A DNA stretch of 64,000 bases from assembly GCF_025755255.1 (NCBI RefSeq), contig NZ_JALIEB010000002.1:411218-475217 (forward strand). The letters are read 5' to 3'. The position numbers and the translations under genes are program-made. Source of the DNA: Roseobacter sinensis (lineage in GTDB: Bacteria > Pseudomonadota > Alphaproteobacteria > Rhodobacterales > Rhodobacteraceae). The notes beneath the pieces are model-generated. The model was not told where the DNA came from and made no database searches. It worked only from the letters and a program-made list of their open reading frames with translations. Of the stretch, positions 9,154-19,332 are shown piece by piece (the stretch's first letter is position 1; every line of letters begins with the position of its first letter).

Positions 9154-9259
9154 CACCGAAGGCCACCGCGCGCCGCGCGCTTGACGACCTGCTTCCGGTG
9201 TTCCACATCCTTCCGCAAGCGGCCAAGCCCTGCTTGTGTCGCGGGAGGAAGGAGTGTTC

Positions 9260-10855
9260 ATGCAACCGCGCGCCCATCACCCGTATCCGTCCCGCCGATC
9301 GGCGGTGGCGGCAGACAACATCGTCGCCACGTCACACCCCTTGGCCGCGCAGGCCGGATTGAGCATGCTGGCGCGGGGCGGCAATGCGGTGGACGCCGCC
9401 CTTGCCGCGGCCATCACCCTGACGGTCGTCGAACCCACCGGCAACGGCATCGGTTCCGACGCCTTCGCAATCCTCTGGGATGGTGCCGAGCTGCACGGGC
9501 TCAACGCATCAGGTCGCGCGCCCGCGGGCTGGACACCGGATCGCTTCTCACATCTCGACAAGATGCCGTTTCACGGCTGGGAAAGTGTCACGGTCCCGGG
9601 CGCAGTCTCGGCCTGGGTCGCGCTGTCGGACCGGTTCGGCAGACTGCCGTTCGAGGCGCTGTTCGAACCGGCCCTCCGCTATGCCGAAGAGGGTTTTCCG
9701 GTCTCGCCCGTGATCGCGGCGCTCTGGCAGCGCGCGGCGACCCAGCTTGCGGATCAGCCCGGCTTTGCCGAGACCTTCATGCCGAAGGGGCGCGCACCTC
9801 AGGCCGGTGAGTATTTCGCAAGCCCCGCGCACGCGCGGACGCTGCAACTCATTGCCGAAACGAAGGGCAAAGCCTTCTATGAAGGCGCGCTGGCCGCGCA
9901 GATCGCCGCATGTGCCGCCGAGCATGGCGCGGCCCTCTCGGCGCAGGACCTCGCGCAGCATGAGGCGGACTGGTGCGGCACCATCAGCAAGGCCTTCGAC
10001 GATGTGACCCTGCATGAGATCCCGCCCAATGGCCAGGGCATCGCGGCACTCATGGGGCTGGGCCTCCTGTCTCATACGCAGCTTCGCGACATGGATCCGG
10101 ACGACCCGCGTGCCCTGCATCTGCAGATCGAAGCGATGAAGCTTGCGCTGCGCGACGCCGAGGGCTATGTCGCCGACCTCGATCACATGGCGCCCGTCAC
10201 CCCCCATAACCTGCTGGACGATGAGTACCTGGCGCATCGCGCTCGGCAGATCGACCCGCAGCGGGCGACGAAGGCCGAGGTCGGTGCGCCCAGACATGGC
10301 GGCACCGTCTATCTGACCGCGGCCGACGCCTCGGGGATGATGGTGTCGTTCATCCAGTCGAACTACGCCGGTTTCGGCTCCGGCGTTGTGGTGCCGGGCA
10401 CCGGGATCGCGCTTCAGAACCGCGGCGCGGGTTTTACGCTCGACCCAGGCCACCCCAACCGCGTCGGCCCGCGCAAACGCCCGTTCCACACCATCATCCC
10501 CGGCTTTCTGATGGGGCCGGAGGGCCCGCGTATGAGCTTTGGGGTGATGGGCGGCCCCATGCAGGCGCAGGGGCATGTGCAGATGGTGCTGCGCACGCAG
10601 CTCTGGGGGCAGGATCCGCAGATGGCCGCGGATGCACCGCGCTGGCGGGTGACCGAGGGCCTCGGTGTGGCCTGCGAGACCACCCTGCCCGCTGCCACGC
10701 TCGACGCGCTGCGCGCAATGGGTCACGAGCTCGCCCTGGAGGCGCCGGACAACGCCTTCGGCTTTGGTGGCGCGCAGCTGATCCACCGCCTGCCCGGTCG
10801 CGGATATCTGGCGGGATCGGACCCGCGCAAGGATGGCGCTGCCGTCGGCTTCTGA
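9260..10855 (+). CDS. ggt: Gamma-glutamyltransferase family protein (Ntn hydrolase)
   Basis: Gamma-glutamyltransferase-type Ntn hydrolase, 531 aa, transferring or hydrolysing gamma-glutamyl groups. The start at 9260 has GGAGGAAGGAG 5 nt upstream. Family motifs are ASGRAP, GWESVTVPGAVSAW, NGQGIAALM and the autoprocessing site HGGTVYL with the nucleophile at T349, plus GGPMQAQGHVQM. There is no signal peptide, unlike periplasmic GGTs, so a cytoplasmic amidase or transferase role is likely. It is convergent with the Rieske gene of the hut cluster. The substrate is unknown; glutathione is only one option. Confidence 0.85.
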   Translation: MQPRAHHPYPSRRSAVAADNIVATSHPLAAQAGLSMLARGGNAVDAALAAAITLTVVEPTGNGIGSDAFAILWDGAELHGLNASGRAPAGWTPDRFSHLDKMPFHGWESVTVPGAVSAWVALSDRFGRLPFEALFEPALRYAEEGFPVSPVIAALWQRAATQLADQPGFAETFMPKGRAPQAGEYFASPAHARTLQLIAETKGKAFYEGALAAQIAACAAEHGAALSAQDLAQHEADWCGTISKAFDDVTLHEIPPNGQGIAALMGLGLLSHTQLRDMDPDDPRALHLQIEAMKLALRDAEGYVADLDHMAPVTPHNLLDDEYLAHRARQIDPQRATKAEVGAPRHGGTVYLTAADASGMMVSFIQSNYAGFGSGVVVPGTGIALQNRGAGFTLDPGHPNRVGPRKRPFHTIIPGFLMGPEGPRMSFGVMGGPMQAQGHVQMVLRTQLWGQDPQMAADAPRWRVTEGLGVACETTLPAATLDALRAMGHELALEAPDNAFGFGGAQLIHRLPGRGYLAGSDPRKDGAAVGF

Positions 10856-10866
10856 GCGCCCGGCGG

Positions 10867-11904
10867 CTACGCTATCTGGCGGCCGGCCTGCTGTTCTTCG
10901 TCGATCATCGCCTGCAACTGTCGCCGGAACCGCAATGGGCCTGCGTCGATGGGCAGGTCGATATGAGGAGTGCGGCTGTTGGCCATGCCCTGCTGCACCT
11001 CGCTGAGCACGGCGCGGTCCTCCTGGAAGGCCTGCTGGACATCGGCACTCATCATCTCCGAAAGTGCTGCGTCATCGGGGCGGATGTTGCGCAGCTGGAA
11101 CCAGTAATACCGGGTTGAGGTCTCGGTCACCGGCGTCATGAAGTTGTAGCTGTCCATGCGGAAGACATCCTGGTGCAGCGGACCGTCCGGCCCGCCAGTG
11201 CCTGCCGGGGCAAAGACGGCCTTGATCAGCGCGTGAGAGGGATACCGCACCTCGTAGTGCTGCAGGCGGTCGCAGTTGCCCTCGAAGCCGATGACCTTCC
11301 TGTAGAACGGCGCAGGTTCGACATCCAGCATCCAGCGGTGCACAATCACCCCCGCATCGGTTTTCGTAACGCGCAACGGTGTGTCCTTCGCGGCGCTCTG
11401 GCCGAAGCTGCTCTCATGCACCCAGGCCACATGGGTGGGGTCGAGCAGGTTGTCGCACATCAGCAGATAGTTGCACTCGAGCTCCATCGCGGCACCGCGG
11501 TTGATGCCCCAGGCCGGATCGTCGTACTCGGCAATCTCGATGATCTCGCCCGGATCGGCCAGCACGGGATTGCCCATCCAGATCCAGACCAGCCCGTATC
11601 TTTCGTGCAGCGGATAGGCGTGGACGCGCGCCTCCGAAGGAATGCACCCCGTACCCGGCGCCCAGACACATTGACCCGCGCCGTCGAAGGTCAGGCCATG
11701 ATAGCCGCATTCGACCGTCTCCCCCTTGATCCGCCCCTTGGAGAGCGGCAGTTTGCGGTGCGGACAGGCGTCCTCGAGCCCGACAAGCTCGCCGCTCTGG
11801 GTGCGAAAGACGCAGATGGTCTCGCCCAGCACCGTGATCTGCTGCAACTTCTGCGTGATCTCGTGCTCCCACGCGGCCACGTACCAGGCGTTCCTGAGGA
11901 ACAT
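10867..11904 (-). CDS. Rieske [2Fe-2S] ring-hydroxylating/demethylating oxygenase
   Basis: Oxygenase component of the VanA-like group, 345 aa. The Rieske cluster ligands are C47-x-H49 and C66-x2-H69 (CPHRK; CGYHG), and the mononuclear iron site is DPTHVAWVH with D155, H158 and H163. It begins 4 nt after the hutU stop, with its SD (GGAGG) inside the last codons of hutU, so it is the last gene of the hut operon. Such enzymes oxidise or demethylate aromatic or N-methyl compounds and need an electron-donor reductase, which is not encoded nearby. An imidazole or methylated-histidine-type substrate is suggested by location only. Confidence 0.88.
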   Translation of the reverse strand: MFLRNAWYVAAWEHEITQKLQQITVLGETICVFRTQSGELVGLEDACPHRKLPLSKGRIKGETVECGYHGLTFDGAGQCVWAPGTGCIPSEARVHAYPLHERYGLVWIWMGNPVLADPGEIIEIAEYDDPAWGINRGAAMELECNYLLMCDNLLDPTHVAWVHESSFGQSAAKDTPLRVTKTDAGVIVHRWMLDVEPAPFYRKVIGFEGNCDRLQHYEVRYPSHALIKAVFAPAGTGGPDGPLHQDVFRMDSYNFMTPVTETSTRYYWFQLRNIRPDDAALSEMMSADVQQAFQEDRAVLSEVQQGMANSRTPHIDLPIDAGPLRFRRQLQAMIDEEQQAGRQIA

Positions 11905-11908
11905 AGGC

Positions 11909-13579
11909 TTACCTCCCGAGTATCCCCGGCAAGTTCAAACCCTGTTCACGCGCGCAGTCCAGCGCAATATCATAGCCGGCATCCGCATGGCGCATCACCC
12001 CGGTGGCGGGATCGTTCCAGAGCACATTGGCCAGACGGCGGTCGGCGTCTTCGGTGCCATCGCAGCAGATCACCATGCCCGAGTGCTGCGAAAAGCCCAT
12101 GCCAACCCCGCCGCCGTGGTGAATCGACACCCATGTGGCGCCGCTTGCGACGTTCAGCATCGCGTTGAGCAGCGGCCAGTCGCTGACCGCGTCGGAGCCG
12201 TCGCGCATCGCCTCGGTCTCGCGGTTGGGTGAGGCGACCGAACCGCTGTCGAGGTGGTCGCGCCCGATCACCACCGGCGCCGAGAGTTCGCCCGAGCGCA
12301 CCATCTCGTTGAACGCGAGACCAAGCCGGTGCCGCTGGCCCAGACCCACCCAGCAGATGCGGGCTGGCAGCCCCTGAAAACTGATCCGCTCGCGCGCCAT
12401 GTCGAGCCAGTTGTGCAGGTGCGGATCGTCGATCAGTTCCTTCACCTTGGCATCGGTCTTGTAGATATCCTCGGGGTCGCCCGAGAGCGCACACCAGCGG
12501 AACGGCCCCACCCCGCGGCAGAAGAGCGGGCGGATATAGGCAGGCACGAACCCCGGAAAGGCAAAGGCGGTCTTGAGCCCCTCCTCGAGGGCCACCTGGC
12601 GGATGTTGTTGCCATAGTCCAGCGTTGGCACGCCCGCATTCCAGAAGTCGACCATGGCGGCCACATGGACCCGCATGCTGGCGCGCGCGGCCTGTTCCAC
12701 CGACGCAGGGTCGCTGTCCTGTCTGGCGCGCCATTCGGCGACGCTCCACCCCTGCGGCAGATAGCCGTGGATCGGATCGTGCGCGCTTGTCTGATCGGTC
12801 ACGATGTCAGGGCGCACGCCCCGTCGCACGAGCTCGGGAAAGACATCCGCCGCATTGCCGATCAGCGCCACAGACTTTGCGTCGCCCGCTGCCGTCCAAC
12901 GCGCAATCATCTCAAGCGCGGTGTCGAGGTCATCGGTCTTTTCGTCCACATAGCGGGTACGCAGCCGGAAATCGGCGCGGGTCTCGTCACATTCGACCGC
13001 CAGGCAGCAGGCCCCAGCCATCACCGCCGCGAGCGGTTGCGCGCCCCCCATGCCGCCCAGACCACCGGTCAGGATCCAGCGCCCCTTCAGATTGCCGTCG
13101 TAGTGCTGGCGCCCCGCCTCCATGAAGGTCTCGTAAGTGCCTTGCACGATGCCTTGGGTGCCGATGTAGATCCACGATCCGGCGGTCATCTGCCCGTACA
13201 TCGCCAGCCCCCGCCGGTCGAGCTCGTTGAAATGCTCCCAGGTCGCCCAATGCGGTACCAGGTTGGAATTGGCGATCAGCACGCGTGGCGCGTCGCTGTG
13301 CGTGCGGAAGACACCCACGGGCTTGCCCGATTGCACCAACAGGGTCTCATCCGCCTCCAGGTTCTTGAGACTGGCCACGATGCTGTCGAAGTCCTCCCAA
13401 GTGCGTGCGGCGCGCCCGATGCCGCCATAGACGACCAGTTCATGCGGGTTTTCGGCCACATCCGGGTGCAGGTTGTTCATCAGCATGCGCATCGGCGCCT
13501 CGGTCAGCCAGCTCTTGGCGCTGATCTGCGGCCCGGTGGGCGGGAAGATGTCGCGGATGTTGTGACCTGTCGTTATCAT
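11909..13579 (-). CDS. hutU: Urocanate hydratase HutU
   Basis: Cytoplasmic urocanase, 556 aa, the full family length. It converts urocanate to 4-imidazolone-5-propionate with tightly bound NAD. Recognisable blocks are [26 protein letters not shown], the NAD-binding [11 protein letters not shown] and the active-site region with SGMVICCDG. The start has GGAGGG 5 nt upstream and shares ATGA with the hutG stop. It lies in hutI-hutH-hutG-hutU-Rieske order on the minus strand. Confidence 0.97.
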   Translation of the reverse strand: MITTGHNIRDIFPPTGPQISAKSWLTEAPMRMLMNNLHPDVAENPHELVVYGGIGRAARTWEDFDSIVASLKNLEADETLLVQSGKPVGVFRTHSDAPRVLIANSNLVPHWATWEHFNELDRRGLAMYGQMTAGSWIYIGTQGIVQGTYETFMEAGRQHYDGNLKGRWILTGGLGGMGGAQPLAAVMAGACCLAVECDETRADFRLRTRYVDEKTDDLDTALEMIARWTAAGDAKSVALIGNAADVFPELVRRGVRPDIVTDQTSAHDPIHGYLPQGWSVAEWRARQDSDPASVEQAARASMRVHVAAMVDFWNAGVPTLDYGNNIRQVALEEGLKTAFAFPGFVPAYIRPLFCRGVGPFRWCALSGDPEDIYKTDAKVKELIDDPHLHNWLDMARERISFQGLPARICWVGLGQRHRLGLAFNEMVRSGELSAPVVIGRDHLDSGSVASPNRETEAMRDGSDAVSDWPLLNAMLNVASGATWVSIHHGGGVGMGFSQHSGMVICCDGTEDADRRLANVLWNDPATGVMRHADAGYDIALDCAREQGLNLPGILGR

Positions 13580-14376
13580 GAGAACCCTCCAAGTTTGGGC
13601 GCAAGGTCGGCCAGCGCCGTCAGCATCTGCCTCAGGTGCCGTCGCAGCGCGCGGGCCTTCGCCCGATCAAAGACCCAAGGGGCGGCTTCTGTGGCCAGAT
13701 AGGTGGATTGCGCCAGCTCCATCTGAATTGCATGGATGCCGTCTGCAGGTCGCCCGTAGTGGCGCGTTGTCCAGCCGCCCTTGAACCGGCCGTCGCGGAC
13801 GGTGGTATAGACGGAGGCCGCATTGCAGATCTCGTGGACAGCCTCCGCAACCTCGGCGGCACAGGAGCGGCCCTCGTTGGTGCCGATATTGAAGTCCGGC
13901 AGCACGCCTTCAAAGAGGAACGGAATGCGCGACCGGATCGAATGACAGTCAAAAAGGATCGCCACACCGTGCCGCGCCTTGGCCCGCATCAGCGCCTCCG
14001 CCAGCGCGGTGTGGTACGGCGCGTGAACCGCGGCACGGCGGTTTGCGATGGCGGCCTCGGAGGGCGGGCGGGTCCAGATCGGTCGCCCGTCGAAATCCGT
14101 GAGGGGCACCAGGGTGGTGGTGTTCTGCCCCGGATAGAGGCTTGTGCCTTCCGGGTCGCGGTTGGCGTCGATCACGTAGCGATGGGCATTGGCCCGCACA
14201 ATGGTCGCCTCGGGCAGCAGCCCCTCGTAAAGCCGGTCTATGTGCCAGTCCGTATCGGTCAGCGCGCGTCCCGTCGCGTTCAGATCGGCGGTCACGTCAG
14301 GCGGAAGTTCGGTGCCGGCATGCGGGATCCCCAGAACCACGGGGCCCGCGCCACGGATCACGGTGACGGGGGTCAC
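13576..14376 (-). CDS. hutG: N-formylglutamate deformylase HutG
   Basis: Last step of the five-step histidine pathway, 266 aa: N-formyl-L-glutamate to glutamate and formate. Family motifs include [37 protein letters not shown] and the metal-binding [19 protein letters not shown] start at 14376 overlaps the hutH stop (GTGA) with GGGGAGGG upstream, and the stop overlaps the hutU start (ATGA). Together with HutF it indicates the Pseudomonas-type pathway rather than direct formimidoylglutamate hydrolysis. Confidence 0.95.
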   Translation of the reverse strand: MTPVTVIRGAGPVVLGIPHAGTELPPDVTADLNATGRALTDTDWHIDRLYEGLLPEATIVRANAHRYVIDANRDPEGTSLYPGQNTTTLVPLTDFDGRPIWTRPPSEAAIANRRAAVHAPYHTALAEALMRAKARHGVAILFDCHSIRSRIPFLFEGVLPDFNIGTNEGRSCAAEVAEAVHEICNAASVYTTVRDGRFKGGWTTRHYGRPADGIHAIQMELAQSTYLATEAAPWVFDRAKARALRRHLRQMLTALADLAPKLGGFS

Positions 14377-15914
14377 GCGCCCTCCCCACGGACGAAGGGC
14401 GGTAAGGCAACCGCGTCACAGAGCGTGCCGTCGGCCACCATGGCCGCGGCGGCCTCGATGCTGGGCGCAAGATAGCGGTCCTCGGTGACCTCGGGCACAC
14501 GCGCGCGCAGAACGTCGATCACCCGCTGCAAGGGCACACTTGTGGACAATGGCTGGCGGAACCCGATGCCTTGCGCCGCACAGATCGCCTCGACCCCGAG
14601 GATCACGTTCAGGTTCTCGTTCATGCGCTGCAACCGGCGGGCCGCATGAGCGGCCATGCTCACGTGGTCCTCCTGATTCGCGGAGGTCGGGGTGCTGTCG
14701 GTGGTACAGGGGTTGGCGAGATGCTTGTTCTCGCTCATCAGCGCGGCGGTGGTGACCTCGGCGATCATCAGGCCGGAGTTGAGCCCCGGCTCCGGGGTCA
14801 GGAAGGGCGGCAGATCGAATGACAGCGTGGGGTCGACCATCAGTGCGACGCGGCGCTGCGCAATGGCCCCGATTTCCGAGAGGGCCACCGCGATCTGATC
14901 GGCGGCAAAGCCCACCGGCTCTGCATGGAAGTTGCCGCCCGAGACGATCTCGCGCGTCTCGACCAACACCAGGGGGTTGTCTGTCACCGCGTTGGCCTCG
15001 ACCTCCAGCACCCGCGCGGCAGCCTGCAGCAGGTCCATGGCAGCACCGGTCACCTGAGGCTGGCAGCGGATGCAGTAAGGATCCTGCACGCGGGTGTCGC
15101 CATCGCGGTGGCTCTCACGGATCTCGGAGCCTGCCATCAGATCACGCTGCGCCTGTGCAACCTCGATCTGGCCTCGATGCCCCCGCAGGCCGTGGATCTC
15201 GGCGCGCAGTGGCGCGGTGGAACCCATGATCGCATCGGTCGACATGGCCGCCGTCACCACGCTTGTGGCCGCATTGCGCCAGGCGGCCCAGAGCCCGACA
15301 AGCGCACAGGCCGTCGAAAACTGCGTGCCGTTGATCAGCGCCAGCCCCTCCTTGGGGCCGAGCGAGATGGGCTCCATCCCCGCCTTTTGCAATGCCGCAC
15401 CCGAGGGCATCCGCGCGCCCTCGTACCACGCCTCGCCCTCGCCGATCATCGTGGCCGCCATATGCGCCAGCGGTGCAAGATCGCCCGACGCGCCGACGGA
15501 GCCTTGCGAGGGGATCACCGGAACCACCCCGCGCGCCAGCATCTCTTCGATCAGCCGCACGGTTTCGAGCCGCACGCCCGACGCGCCCCGCGCCAGCGAA
15601 AGCAGCTTGAGCCCCATCATCAGCCGGGTCGTCGCGATATCGAGGGGCGCACCTACGCCGCAGCAGTGGGACAGAACCAGGTTGCGCTGAAGTGCGGCGC
15701 GGTCCTGCGGCGCAATCTTCACGCTGGCAAGCTTGCCGAACCCGGTGTTCACACCGTAAATCGCGGTCTCGCCCGCTGCCGCCTCCGCGACCACCTCCGC
15801 CGCGGCGGCGATCATCGGATGTGCCGCGGGGTCGAGCTTTGGCGCCCCCGTCTCGGCCCAGAGCTCGTGCAGCACAGCGAGCGGTGTCGCGCCAGGCGTC
15901 AGGAGCGGGCTCAC
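14373..15914 (-). CDS. hutH: Histidine ammonia-lyase HutH
   Basis: Histidase, 513 aa, converting L-histidine to urocanate and ammonia. The MIO prosthetic group forms from A142-S143-G144 in [13 protein letters not shown]. Other family blocks are [20 protein letters not shown] and [12 protein letters not shown] start at 15914 is chosen because GGAGGT lies 5 nt upstream and GTGA overlaps the hutI stop; the reading frame stays open further upstream but without homology. It is translationally coupled with hutI and hutG. Confidence 0.96.
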   Translation of the reverse strand: MSPLLTPGATPLAVLHELWAETGAPKLDPAAHPMIAAAAEVVAEAAAGETAIYGVNTGFGKLASVKIAPQDRAALQRNLVLSHCCGVGAPLDIATTRLMMGLKLLSLARGASGVRLETVRLIEEMLARGVVPVIPSQGSVGASGDLAPLAHMAATMIGEGEAWYEGARMPSGAALQKAGMEPISLGPKEGLALINGTQFSTACALVGLWAAWRNAATSVVTAAMSTDAIMGSTAPLRAEIHGLRGHRGQIEVAQAQRDLMAGSEIRESHRDGDTRVQDPYCIRCQPQVTGAAMDLLQAAARVLEVEANAVTDNPLVLVETREIVSGGNFHAEPVGFAADQIAVALSEIGAIAQRRVALMVDPTLSFDLPPFLTPEPGLNSGLMIAEVTTAALMSENKHLANPCTTDSTPTSANQEDHVSMAAHAARRLQRMNENLNVILGVEAICAAQGIGFRQPLSTSVPLQRVIDVLRARVPEVTEDRYLAPSIEAAAAMVADGTLCDAVALPPFVRGEGA

Positions 15915-17104
15915 AGGGCACCTCCGAACACCCGTGCATGCAAGGGATTGAACCCGATCCGGTAGGCGAGCTCCGCCGGATGCGCTACGTCCCACAGGCA
16001 CAGATCCGCCCTCAGGCCCGGCACGATGCGCCCGCGATCCGACGCGCCAAGCGCCTTTGCTGCATGGGCGGTCACGCCCAGAAGCGCCTCGAGCGGCGTC
16101 AGCCCGAAGAGCGTGCAGCCCATGTTCATGGCCAGCAGAAGAGAGGTCAGCGGCGAGGAGCCGGGGTTGCAGTCTGTGGCCAGCGCCACATCAACCCCAC
16201 GCGCCCGGAACGCCGAGAGCGGCGGGCGTTGGGTTTCGCCCAGGGTGTAGAACGCGCCCGGCAAAAGGACCGCGACGGTCCCCGCTGCCGCCATCGCCTT
16301 GGCACCGGCCTCTTGTGTGTACTCCAGATGATCCGCCGAAAGCGCGCCGAACTCGGCCGCCAGCGCCGCCCCGCCCAGATCGGAGAGTTGGTCGGCATGC
16401 AGTTTCACCGGCAGGCCCAGATCGCGCGCCACAGTGAAGACCTGCGCGATCTGCGCGGGTGAAAACGCAATGCCTTCACAAAACCCGTCCACCGCATCGA
16501 CCAGCCCCTCGGCATGGGCGGCGCGCAGGGCGGGCAGGCATTGTTCCTCAAGATAAGCCTCGGCGCGCCCGGTGTACTCGGCCGCCACCGCATGGGCGCC
16601 GAGGAAACTGGTGCGGATGTCGATGGGCCGATGCCCAGGGATCGCCCGCGCCACGCGCAGCATTTTCAGCTCGGTCTCGACATCGAGCCCGTAGCCCGAC
16701 TTCACTTCCAGCAGCGTCACCCCGTCAGCGATCAAGGCGTCCACCCGCGGCAGGGCCTGTTCCAGCAGCTCGTCGGCACTGGCTGCGCGTGTGGCCGCGA
16801 CCGTCGAGACGATGCCTCCGCCGGCCTTCGCGATCTCCGCATAGCTCGCCCCTTGCAGCCTGAGTTCGAACTCGGCCGCGCGGTTGCCGCCGAAGACCAC
16901 ATGGGTGTGACAGTCGATCAGCGCAGGCGTGACAAGGCGGCCGCCCGCATCATGAGACGGGCTCGCGCGAAACCGCTCGGGCAGCGCGTGCTCGGGGCCG
17001 ACCCAGACGATCTCGGACCCGTCGATGGCAATCGCGCCCGCTTCGATCAGGCCAAAGCTGTCGGAGCGCGCGAGCGTGGCAACCTTGGCGTTCCGGATCA
17101 GCAT
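15911..17104 (-). CDS. hutI: Imidazolonepropionase HutI
   Basis: Amidohydrolase-superfamily metalloenzyme, 397 aa, opening 4-imidazolone-5-propionate to N-formimidoyl-glutamate. The metal site [10 protein letters not shown] and later [29 protein letters not shown] and [10 protein letters not shown] are as expected. The start at 17104 ([11 protein letters not shown]) gives the usual family length; an upstream in-frame start would add 22 residues with no homology and would run through the operator region. It is the first gene of the minus-strand hut operon, divergent from hutF. Confidence 0.95.
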   Translation of the reverse strand: MLIRNAKVATLARSDSFGLIEAGAIAIDGSEIVWVGPEHALPERFRASPSHDAGGRLVTPALIDCHTHVVFGGNRAAEFELRLQGASYAEIAKAGGGIVSTVAATRAASADELLEQALPRVDALIADGVTLLEVKSGYGLDVETELKMLRVARAIPGHRPIDIRTSFLGAHAVAAEYTGRAEAYLEEQCLPALRAAHAEGLVDAVDGFCEGIAFSPAQIAQVFTVARDLGLPVKLHADQLSDLGGAALAAEFGALSADHLEYTQEAGAKAMAAAGTVAVLLPGAFYTLGETQRPPLSAFRARGVDVALATDCNPGSSPLTSLLLAMNMGCTLFGLTPLEALLGVTAHAAKALGASDRGRIVPGLRADLCLWDVAHPAELAYRIGFNPLHARVFGGAL

Positions 17105-17142
17105 CACCCCGACTCGCTTGTATTCATACGTGCATAATGATT

Positions 17143-17158
17143 TTATGTATGTACATAA
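17143..17158. promoter_or_regulatory. Perfect palindrome in the hutI-hutF divergent promoter, candidate HutC operator
   Basis: TTATGTA and TACATAA arms separated by TG form a perfect inverted repeat, 39 nt before hutI and 24 nt before hutF, in an AT-rich stretch. GntR/HutC-subfamily operators are typically short palindromes with TGTA/TACA half-sites, and hutC lies two genes away. A second, weaker TGTATTCATACG-like element precedes it at about 17119. Binding is inferred. Confidence 0.6.
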
Positions 17159-17181
17159 TAACCCTGTCAAGCGAGTGACCT

Positions 17182-18546
17182 ATGCAACACATCTGGGCGG
17201 AACAGGCCTTGCTCCCGACAGGCTGGGCGCGGGATGTTCATATCGCGATCGGGGCGGACGGGCGCATTGCCAAGGTCGAAGAGGGCGCATTGCCGCAGGG
17301 GCTGCGCCGGGGCATTCTCCTGCCTGCCCCGGTCAACGCGCATTCCCACGCCTTCCAGCGCGCCATGGCCGGTCTGACCGAAGCCCGTGGATCGAGCGAT
17401 CACGATAGCTTCTGGAGCTGGCGGCAGCTCATGTTCCGCTTCCTGAATCAGCTGACGCCGGAGCATGTGGAGGCGATAACGGCCTTCGTGCAGATGGAGA
17501 TGCTGGAAGCGGGCTATGCCGCCCATGCGGAGTTCCACTATCTTCATCACCAGCCGGGCGGCGCACCCTACGACACCCTCGCCGAGATGTGCGACCGGAT
17601 TGTCGCAGCGAGTGCCCGCAGCGGGATCGGCCTGTGCCTTCTGCCGGTGCATTACGAATTCGGCGGCTGTGATGGGCGCGCACTCTCAGAGGGGCAGCTG
17701 CGGTTCGGCAATGACCTCGACCGCTTCACGAGACTCTACGACGCCGCAGCGGCCTCTCTGCGCGCGCGCCCCGCAGACAGCACGCTGGGTGTCGCGCCTC
17801 ATTCGCTGCGCGCCGTCGGGCCGGGCGATCTGAAGCGCTATGCGGAGCACTTCCCCAGCGGCCCGATCCACATGCATCTGGCCGAACAGATCGCGGAGGT
17901 TGCGGAAGTCGAAGCGCAGTGGGGCGCCCGCCCGGCGCAATGGGTGCTGGATAACATCCCGGTCGACGCCCGCTGGTGCCTGATCCACTGCACCCAGATG
18001 ACGACGCAGGAAACGGCGGCCCTCGCGCGTTCGGGCGCAGTGGCCGGGCTGTGCCCGATCACCGAAAGCAGCCTCGGCGACGGCATCTTCGACGCGGTGG
18101 GCTGGCTTGCTGCGGGCGGGCGCATGGCCATCGGCTCGGACAGCAACATCCGCATCGCCCTGAGCGAGGAGATCAGAACGCTGGAGTACAGCCAGAGGCT
18201 GCGCGACCACAGCCGCGCGGCGCTTGCAACGCGCACCCGCTCGACGGGGCGGCGGATTTTCGACGTGGTGGTGCAAGGCGGTGCCCAGGCCATCGGGCGC
18301 GACAGCGGCGCGCTGTCTGCAGGGCGGGTCGCGGACATCTGCGCGCTCGACGGGCGCGCGGTGCATCTCGCGGGCCGCACGGGCGATGCGCTGCTCGATA
18401 CCTGGCTCTTCGCGGCGGACGACCGTCTGGTCACCGACGTCTGGTCGGCCGGGCGGCATCTGGTCCAGGAGGGCCGGCATCACGACCGTGAAGGCATCGT
18501 GGCGGCCTACCGCCGGACCATCTGCGACTTGAGAGACCGGCTATGA
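17182..18546 (+). CDS. hutF: Formimidoylglutamate deiminase HutF
   Basis: Amidohydrolase-superfamily deiminase, 454 aa, converting N-formimidoyl-L-glutamate to N-formyl-L-glutamate and ammonia. Metal and active-site motifs are PVNAHSHAFQRAM, APHSLRAV, HMHLAEQ, HCTQMT and GSDSNIRI. Its product feeds HutG. The stop overlaps hutC (ATGA), so enzyme and repressor are co-expressed. It is divergent from hutI across a palindromic operator. Confidence 0.95.
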   Translation: MQHIWAEQALLPTGWARDVHIAIGADGRIAKVEEGALPQGLRRGILLPAPVNAHSHAFQRAMAGLTEARGSSDHDSFWSWRQLMFRFLNQLTPEHVEAITAFVQMEMLEAGYAAHAEFHYLHHQPGGAPYDTLAEMCDRIVAASARSGIGLCLLPVHYEFGGCDGRALSEGQLRFGNDLDRFTRLYDAAAASLRARPADSTLGVAPHSLRAVGPGDLKRYAEHFPSGPIHMHLAEQIAEVAEVEAQWGARPAQWVLDNIPVDARWCLIHCTQMTTQETAALARSGAVAGLCPITESSLGDGIFDAVGWLAAGGRMAIGSDSNIRIALSEEIRTLEYSQRLRDHSRAALATRTRSTGRRIFDVVVQGGAQAIGRDSGALSAGRVADICALDGRAVHLAGRTGDALLDTWLFAADDRLVTDVWSAGRHLVQEGRHHDREGIVAAYRRTICDLRDRL

Positions 18547-19244
18547 CCAAACCTGCCCTTCGCGACTGGCAGAGCGTGCGGGACGAGGTGCGGCGGCGCA
18601 TCCATGCACGCCAGTGGAAACCCGGCGATCTGATCCCGAACGAGACCGACCTCGCCGCCGAATTCGGCTGCGCGCGCGCCACCGTGAACCGTGCGCTCCG
18701 AACCCTGGCCGAGACCGGGCTGCTCGACCGGCGGCGCAAGGCGGGCACGCGGGTCGCACTTCAGCCGGTGGCCAAGGCGACCCTCGACATTCCGGTGATC
18801 CGGCATGAGGTCGAAGGGCGCGGACAGACCTATGGGTATCAGCGGCTGGCGCGGGACTGGGCGGTTCCCCCGGCACAGGTGAGCGGAAGTATGCGGACGC
18901 CGGCCTCCCGGCAGATGCTGCACCTCTGCGCCCTGCACCTCGCTGATGATCTTCCCTACGCGGTGGAGCAGCGCTGGATCAACACGGCAACGGTTCCGGC
19001 GGCAGAAAGGGAACCCTTCCTGCAGATCAGCGCCAATGAGTGGCTGTTGGCCCACGCGCCCTACACCCATGGCGACATCGCCTTTTCCGCGGCCGCGGCG
19101 GATGAGGCGGAAGCTGCACTTCTCTCCTGTGCCGTCGGCGCGGCCCTCTTCGTGGTGGACCGTCTGACATGGGACAACGCCGCCTCGGTGACCAAGGTCC
19201 GGCTGATCTTTCCGCCGGGGCACCAGCTTCGCACGGCGTTGTGA
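18543..19244 (+). CDS. hutC: Histidine utilisation repressor HutC (GntR family)
   Basis: GntR/HutC-type regulator, 233 aa. The N-terminal winged helix-turn-helix (about residues 8-75, LIPNETDLAAEFGCARATVNRALRTL region) is followed by a UTRA effector domain that in HutC proteins binds urocanate. It is coupled to hutF by ATGA. The probable target is the palindrome at 17143, controlling both hut transcripts and itself. Confidence 0.9.
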   Translation: MTKPALRDWQSVRDEVRRRIHARQWKPGDLIPNETDLAAEFGCARATVNRALRTLAETGLLDRRRKAGTRVALQPVAKATLDIPVIRHEVEGRGQTYGYQRLARDWAVPPAQVSGSMRTPASRQMLHLCALHLADDLPYAVEQRWINTATVPAAEREPFLQISANEWLLAHAPYTHGDIAFSAAAADEAEAALLSCAVGAALFVVDRLTWDNAASVTKVRLIFPPGHQLRTAL

Positions 19245-19332
19245 GCCGCTCAGGATCGATCCGGCGGGTGTCGCCAGCCTCAGATCACAGAACAGGCTGG
19301 TGATGCGCTGCCCGCCACGATATGCGGGCGCC

